Shown: in pieces, positions 14,444-17,319 of the stretch
How positions within the stretch are numbered: the stretch's first letter is position 1
How the letters are laid out: every line of letters starts with the position of its first letter
Assembly (NCBI GenBank): GCA_015688915.1
Contig: JAATGX010000116.1
Span: 1-17,319 of the forward strand
Source: Desulfuromonadales bacterium
GTDB lineage: Bacteria; Desulfobacterota; Desulfuromonadia; Geobacterales; Pseudopelobacteraceae
Reading direction: 5' to 3'
DNA length: 17,319 nucleotides
The notes under the pieces: generated by a model
The model's database searches: none
Told to the model about the DNA's origin: nothing
What the model saw: only the letters and a program-made list of their open reading frames with translations
Program-made: the position numbers and the translations under genes

Positions 14444-14560
14444 TCAGGACCCATCGTCCTTCCTCTTCTTCTGGATCATGGCGCTGACGGCAATGCAGAC
14501 GAAGATGACGACCATGACGAAAGCGCAAAATATCCAGTCAGCCGTACTGAATCCGAACAT
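14444..14560 (-). CDS. 38-aa single-span membrane miniprotein
   Basis: A short gene with a strong AAAAGGAG Shine-Dalgarno six bases before ATG 14560. It starts two bases after the stop of the TPR gene (14563-14565), and its stop lies 22 bases before the next ATG. The product begins MFGFSTADWIFCAFVMVVIF, continues as one membrane helix (about 8-28) and ends in a basic/acidic tail IQKKRKDDGS, predicting a cytoplasmic C-terminus. Tight packing and the ribosome-binding site make it credible despite its size. Function is unknown; small helices like this often stabilise a larger membrane complex, here possibly with the 149-aa membrane protein. Confidence 0.65.
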   Translation of the reverse strand: MFGFSTADWIFCAFVMVVIFVCIAVSAMIQKKRKDDGS

Positions 14561-14562
14561 GC

Positions 14563-15471
14563 TCAGCTCCTTTTGAAAGCCTCTGCGGCTTCATTCATCA
14601 TACCCAGTTCCCGGTAGCAGGTCCCCAGCAGGTAATAAATCTGATCGACCGGGAACTGTTCGCTGAAGACCGGGTCGCCGAGCACATCCTCGATAATGGC
14701 GGCCGCCTCGTCGTTGCGCCCGGCGTGATGCTCCTCCACCGCCACCGACAATGCGGTCAGATAGTCCAGCGGCGGCACCCGGGGGAGTTTTCCCGCCAGA
14801 ATGGCGGCGATGCGCGCCTCGACCCGGGCCCTTTCGCCGCCCTCCAACAGGGGCAGCGCAGCCGCCCACACCTCGACAGCCTGATCGTAACGGCCCAGCA
14901 TGTAGTGCGCCTCGCCGTATTCGTAAGCGGCATGGCGATCACCAGGGTCCAGCTCCAGCGCCCTTTTCAGAAATTTCTCCGCCTCGTACCAACTGGTCAC
15001 GGCCTGCTGCAGGGTCGAGAGACGGGAACCCTTGTCGGTGAAGGTCCGGGCGATTTCGAGACAGAGCCCGGCATTGGCCGGGTCGAGCAGCGTCATGATC
15101 TTGAGGAAGTTGATCTTGCGGTCCAGGTAGGGGGTATCCACCTCCCGGGCGTCCAGCATGACGATTTGCCCCCCCAGTTCGGAGACGATATGGGGATAGG
15201 CCTCCTTCAGCATGCCGGCGTAGTGGGAGGCGCCGCTGCACTCCGGGTTGAGGCGCAGGACCTGGTAGATGCCGCGCCCCACCATATCGTAGTCCGGCTC
15301 TCCCTTCTCCACCGCAACGGAAAAATCCTCCTCCAGCAGCGGGATGGGCGGCTTGCCGTCCCAGGGAATTGCCACCCTCCCGTCGCGGCCGGTGAGCACA
15401 TAACCGGCAGGCGGCGTGAAATAGCGGATGCCGTCCAGCGGCGTCGGTTGAATCGATGTTTCGTTGTTCAT
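14563..15471 (-). CDS. Tetratricopeptide-repeat protein
   Basis: A 302-aa soluble protein with no signal peptide. The first 60 residues are a non-repeat region (YFTPPAGYVLTGRDGRVAIPW). The rest is helical, with recognisable TPR units: AEKFLKRALELDPGDRHAAYEYGEAHYMLGRYDQAV (about 163-198), and a final one around YYLLGTCYRELGMMNEAAEAF (about 278-298). TPRs are protein-interaction scaffolds. It overlaps the upstream gene by four bases (15468-15471), so it is co-translated with the 280-aa protein, and the miniprotein follows directly. It is probably the adaptor of whatever complex this gene group encodes. No catalytic motif seen. Confidence 0.82.
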   Translation of the reverse strand: MNNETSIQPTPLDGIRYFTPPAGYVLTGRDGRVAIPWDGKPPIPLLEEDFSVAVEKGEPDYDMVGRGIYQVLRLNPECSGASHYAGMLKEAYPHIVSELGGQIVMLDAREVDTPYLDRKINFLKIMTLLDPANAGLCLEIARTFTDKGSRLSTLQQAVTSWYEAEKFLKRALELDPGDRHAAYEYGEAHYMLGRYDQAVEVWAAALPLLEGGERARVEARIAAILAGKLPRVPPLDYLTALSVAVEEHHAGRNDEAAAIIEDVLGDPVFSEQFPVDQIYYLLGTCYRELGMMNEAAEAFKRS

Positions 15472-16310
15472 CTCTGCTCCTGCTCTCTCGCCGGAAAGGT
15501 ATCAATACCCGCATGTACGCCAATCATCTTGTAGATCTCGACCTCATTCCACGGCTCGTCCATAATGCCATCGTGGATGGCCCAGCTCCTGCCCCGCACG
15601 GTCCGCTCCATCCCCGGCGCACGGAAGGCGGTCGAACCGTCCAGCCGGGCAACATAGCGCCCACCCGGCTGAAACTCCCGGTCGATCTCCAGCATCAGGC
15701 GTTTTCCCCGCAGATAATCGAAACCGTATTTTTCGTAGCGAATGGCGTTGTCATAGGTCAGCGGTTCGGCCACGATCATCTCCATGCCCATGGCATCGGT
15801 CAGGCGCTCCAGCAAGGGAAAGAATTCGGCAAACAGCCGCAATCCCCTGCGTGTCTGATTGGGGAACAGTCCGGCCCGCATGGAGCGCATCTCCTCGGGG
15901 ATATTGCGGCCATGGGAGGCAAACCAGTTGATCCGCCCCTGCTCGTCCCGGTCCACGTCGAAACGTTCGGCGGTTGGGTCACAGATGATGCAAAAGCAGA
16001 GCTCCATCTGGTGAAACTGGGTATCCGACAATTCCAGGAAAAAGACCGTATCGTCGTCATCCGGCCGGGCCTTGACCTCGATCTTCACCAGCGGCAGTCC
16101 TTCCGGCGCGATGATGGTCACCAGGCGATCGCCGGAGGGAGTGCGCGACAACTCTGTCTGTACTCCCAGCAGTTCCCTGAGGCGCTGCGGCAGAAGGCCG
16201 ACGTAGATGGCCTCCTTCTCCGCCCGCGCCAGGCGGTTGATGGCCGAGAGCGACCGGAGCGGCTGGCCGGCCGCGTCCAGCAGTTGCCTATTCCCCGGAA
16301 GTCGCGCCAT
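15468..16310 (-). CDS. Conserved hypothetical protein next to HDAC-family gene
   Basis: A 280-aa soluble protein from ATG 16310, which overlaps the end of the upstream HDAC-family gene by 23 bases; the ATG at 16394 would overlap much more. I do not recognise a family. Visible features are an acidic core segment (RPDDDDTVFFLEL), two closely spaced cysteines (MELCFCIICD, CxCxxC), VDRDEQGRINW and AIRYEKYGFDYLRGKRLM. The YEKYGF block resembles the end of GNAT acetyltransferases, which would fit beside a deacetylase, but the canonical acetyl-CoA loop (R/QxxGxG/A) is not evident. The CxCxxC could bind metal. Stop overlaps the TPR start (ATGA-type), so the two are coupled. Confidence 0.72.
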   Translation of the reverse strand: MARLPGNRQLLDAAGQPLRSLSAINRLARAEKEAIYVGLLPQRLRELLGVQTELSRTPSGDRLVTIIAPEGLPLVKIEVKARPDDDDTVFFLELSDTQFHQMELCFCIICDPTAERFDVDRDEQGRINWFASHGRNIPEEMRSMRAGLFPNQTRRGLRLFAEFFPLLERLTDAMGMEMIVAEPLTYDNAIRYEKYGFDYLRGKRLMLEIDREFQPGGRYVARLDGSTAFRAPGMERTVRGRSWAIHDGIMDEPWNEVEIYKMIGVHAGIDTFPAREQEQR

Positions 16311-17319
16311 AGGTTCCAATGATGCCGGGAAAGATGCTTTCCCGGATTCGGGCGATACTCTTTTCCACCGCGGCCAGGGCCAGGTCGCGATCATGTTCCT
16401 CGGACCAGTGCATGGCGTCCAGCAGCGACCGGTGAGGGTAACCCAGCGGCCCTATCTCTCGGACGAACGCGGCGGGCAGACGCGGGTTGAGCTCGACACC
16501 GTTCATAATCGCCCAGGCAATGGTCCAGGCACGGGCGGTGTTCATCTGGTCATACCCGCCTCCCCCCAGCGCCACCCAGGGGATCTTCAGCGCCTTGAGC
16601 TTGCGCATGATATAACCGTAGCTGTGGGTGGTGATCTCCAACCGGGTGAGCGGGTCGGTGCGGAAGGTGTCCGCTCCGATCTGGGTGACGATCACGTCCG
16701 GATTATAGGCGGCGATCAGCGGGTAGGCCACCTCGTCAAAGGCCTTCATGTAGAGCGCATCGTCGGTGTGGGCGAGCAGCGGCACATTGACCGAATACCC
16801 CTTGCCCCGTCCCTCGCCGATCTCGTCCTCGAAACCGGTGCCGGGAAAAAAATAGATGCCGCTTTCGTGCAGGGAAATGGTCAACACCCGGTCGGTTGCG
16901 TAGAACCCCTCCTGCACGCCGTCGCCGTGATGGGCGTCGAGATCCAGGTAGACCACCCGCCTCCCCCGCTCCACCAGCCAGTTGATGGCCAGCACCGCGT
17001 CGTTGAGATAGGAAAAGCCCGAGGCCTTTGCCCGATGGGCGTGGTGCCAGCCGCCGGCAAGATTGAAGGCGATATCGAAACCTTCCTCCTCCACCAGGCG
17101 TGCCGCCTCGAAGGTCGCCCCGGCGCCGAGGCTGGCGCATTCGTAAAGCCCCTTGAATACCGGACAATCCGCATCCCCCAGGCCGAAACGGAAATCGGCC
17201 CGGGGTTCGTCCGAGGCACTGAACTCCTTCAGCCGGCCCACATAGGCCGGATCGTGAAAGGTCAGGACCAGGTCGTCGGCCACCGGCCGGCAATCCCGGA
17301 TCTCCATATCGGGCAGCGC
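16288..17319 (-). CDS. Histone deacetylase/AcuC-family amidohydrolase (5' truncated)
   Basis: The frame is open to the window edge (ALPD precedes the first ATG at 17307), so the N-terminus lies outside. At least 343 residues are visible. The zinc-enzyme motifs are present: catalytic tandem histidines in AGGWHHAHR, zinc ligands in VYLDLDAHHGDGV (Asp and His), the third ligand in QIGADTF, and the GGGGYD loop near the C-terminus. These enzymes remove acetyl or acyl groups from lysine, polyamines or related amides; in Bacillus AcuC deacetylates acetyl-CoA synthetase. The FYATDRVLTISLHESGIYFFPGTG block is typical of the class. It leads the visible - strand series and overlaps the next gene by 23 bases. 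Confidence 0.92.
   Translation of the reverse strand, partial: ALPDMEIRDCRPVADDLVLTFHDPAYVGRLKEFSASDEPRADFRFGLGDADCPVFKGLYECASLGAGATFEAARLVEEEGFDIAFNLAGGWHHAHRAKASGFSYLNDAVLAINWLVERGRRVVYLDLDAHHGDGVQEGFYATDRVLTISLHESGIYFFPGTGFEDEIGEGRGKGYSVNVPLLAHTDDALYMKAFDEVAYPLIAAYNPDVIVTQIGADTFRTDPLTRLEITTHSYGYIMRKLKALKIPWVALGGGGYDQMNTARAWTIAWAIMNGVELNPRLPAAFVREIGPLGYPHRSLLDAMHWSEEHDRDLALAAVEKSIARIRESIFPGIIGTYGATSGE

Noticed and set aside
14725..15534. A 269-aa + strand open frame opposite the TPR gene
   Set aside because: Its composition (many His, Gln, Arg, Gly) is that of a reverse-complement shadow; the - strand TPR protein with overlapping neighbours explains the region.
15456..16322. A 288-aa + strand open frame opposite the 280-aa protein
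   Set aside because: Shadow of the - strand gene, which has the better start, coupled overlaps and ordinary protein composition.

Overview
The window is a dense, GC-rich bacterial chromosome segment. Its gene content suggests an anaerobic, metal-respiring delta-proteobacterium of the Geobacter/Pelobacter/Trichlorobacter type. The clues are a BchE-like cobalamin/radical SAM protein in a non-phototroph, an NrfJ-like lipoprotein, paralogous PMT/TPR-type membrane glycosyltransferases, a DUF2318 iron-uptake cassette, and short intergenic repeats. The lineage is an inference; no rRNA or other marker is present.

Left part, + strand (1-3876): the 3' end of an iron-uptake-type ABC locus. A truncated FtsX/MacB-type permease is followed by its ATPase, a DUF2318 membrane Fe-S protein and a ResB-like membrane protein. 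The last three are coupled by ATGA overlaps. From about 3877 to 4690 the DNA becomes AT-rich. It carries a small lipoprotein gene and a decayed PMT/TPR-family glycosyltransferase remnant. That remnant runs tail-to-tail into a second, 3'-truncated member of the same superfamily on the - strand, which follows an intact GT2 gene (5024-5761).

Middle, + strand (about 6027-9671): an apparent four-gene operon of BchE-like B12/radical SAM enzyme, single-domain rhodanese, OmpR-type response regulator and HAMP histidine kinase. The N-terminus of the radical SAM protein appears to lie upstream of any standard start codon. After it come a convergent small membrane protein (HsmA/TIGR03987-like, preceded by a possible 32-aa leader ORF) and an NrfJ-like lipoprotein with a clear terminator.

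Right part, - strand (17319 down to 10820): a compact gene series. In transcription order it is a 5'-truncated histone-deacetylase/AcuC-family protein, an unrecognised 280-aa protein, a TPR protein, a 38-aa membrane miniprotein, a 149-aa multi-pass membrane protein, an MlaF-like ABC ATPase, an ABC_sub_bind-type substrate-binding protein, a stand-alone receiver protein and an Smr-domain protein. The ABC parts lack a recognisable permease.

Three kinds of repeat lie between or across gene ends: heptamer arrays (536-610, 8568-8581, 9660-9706), an inverted-repeat element (11549-11656) that supplies the end of the receiver gene, and a 37-bp direct repeat (12068-12177). I saw no tRNA, rRNA, CRISPR array, insertion sequence or phage gene.
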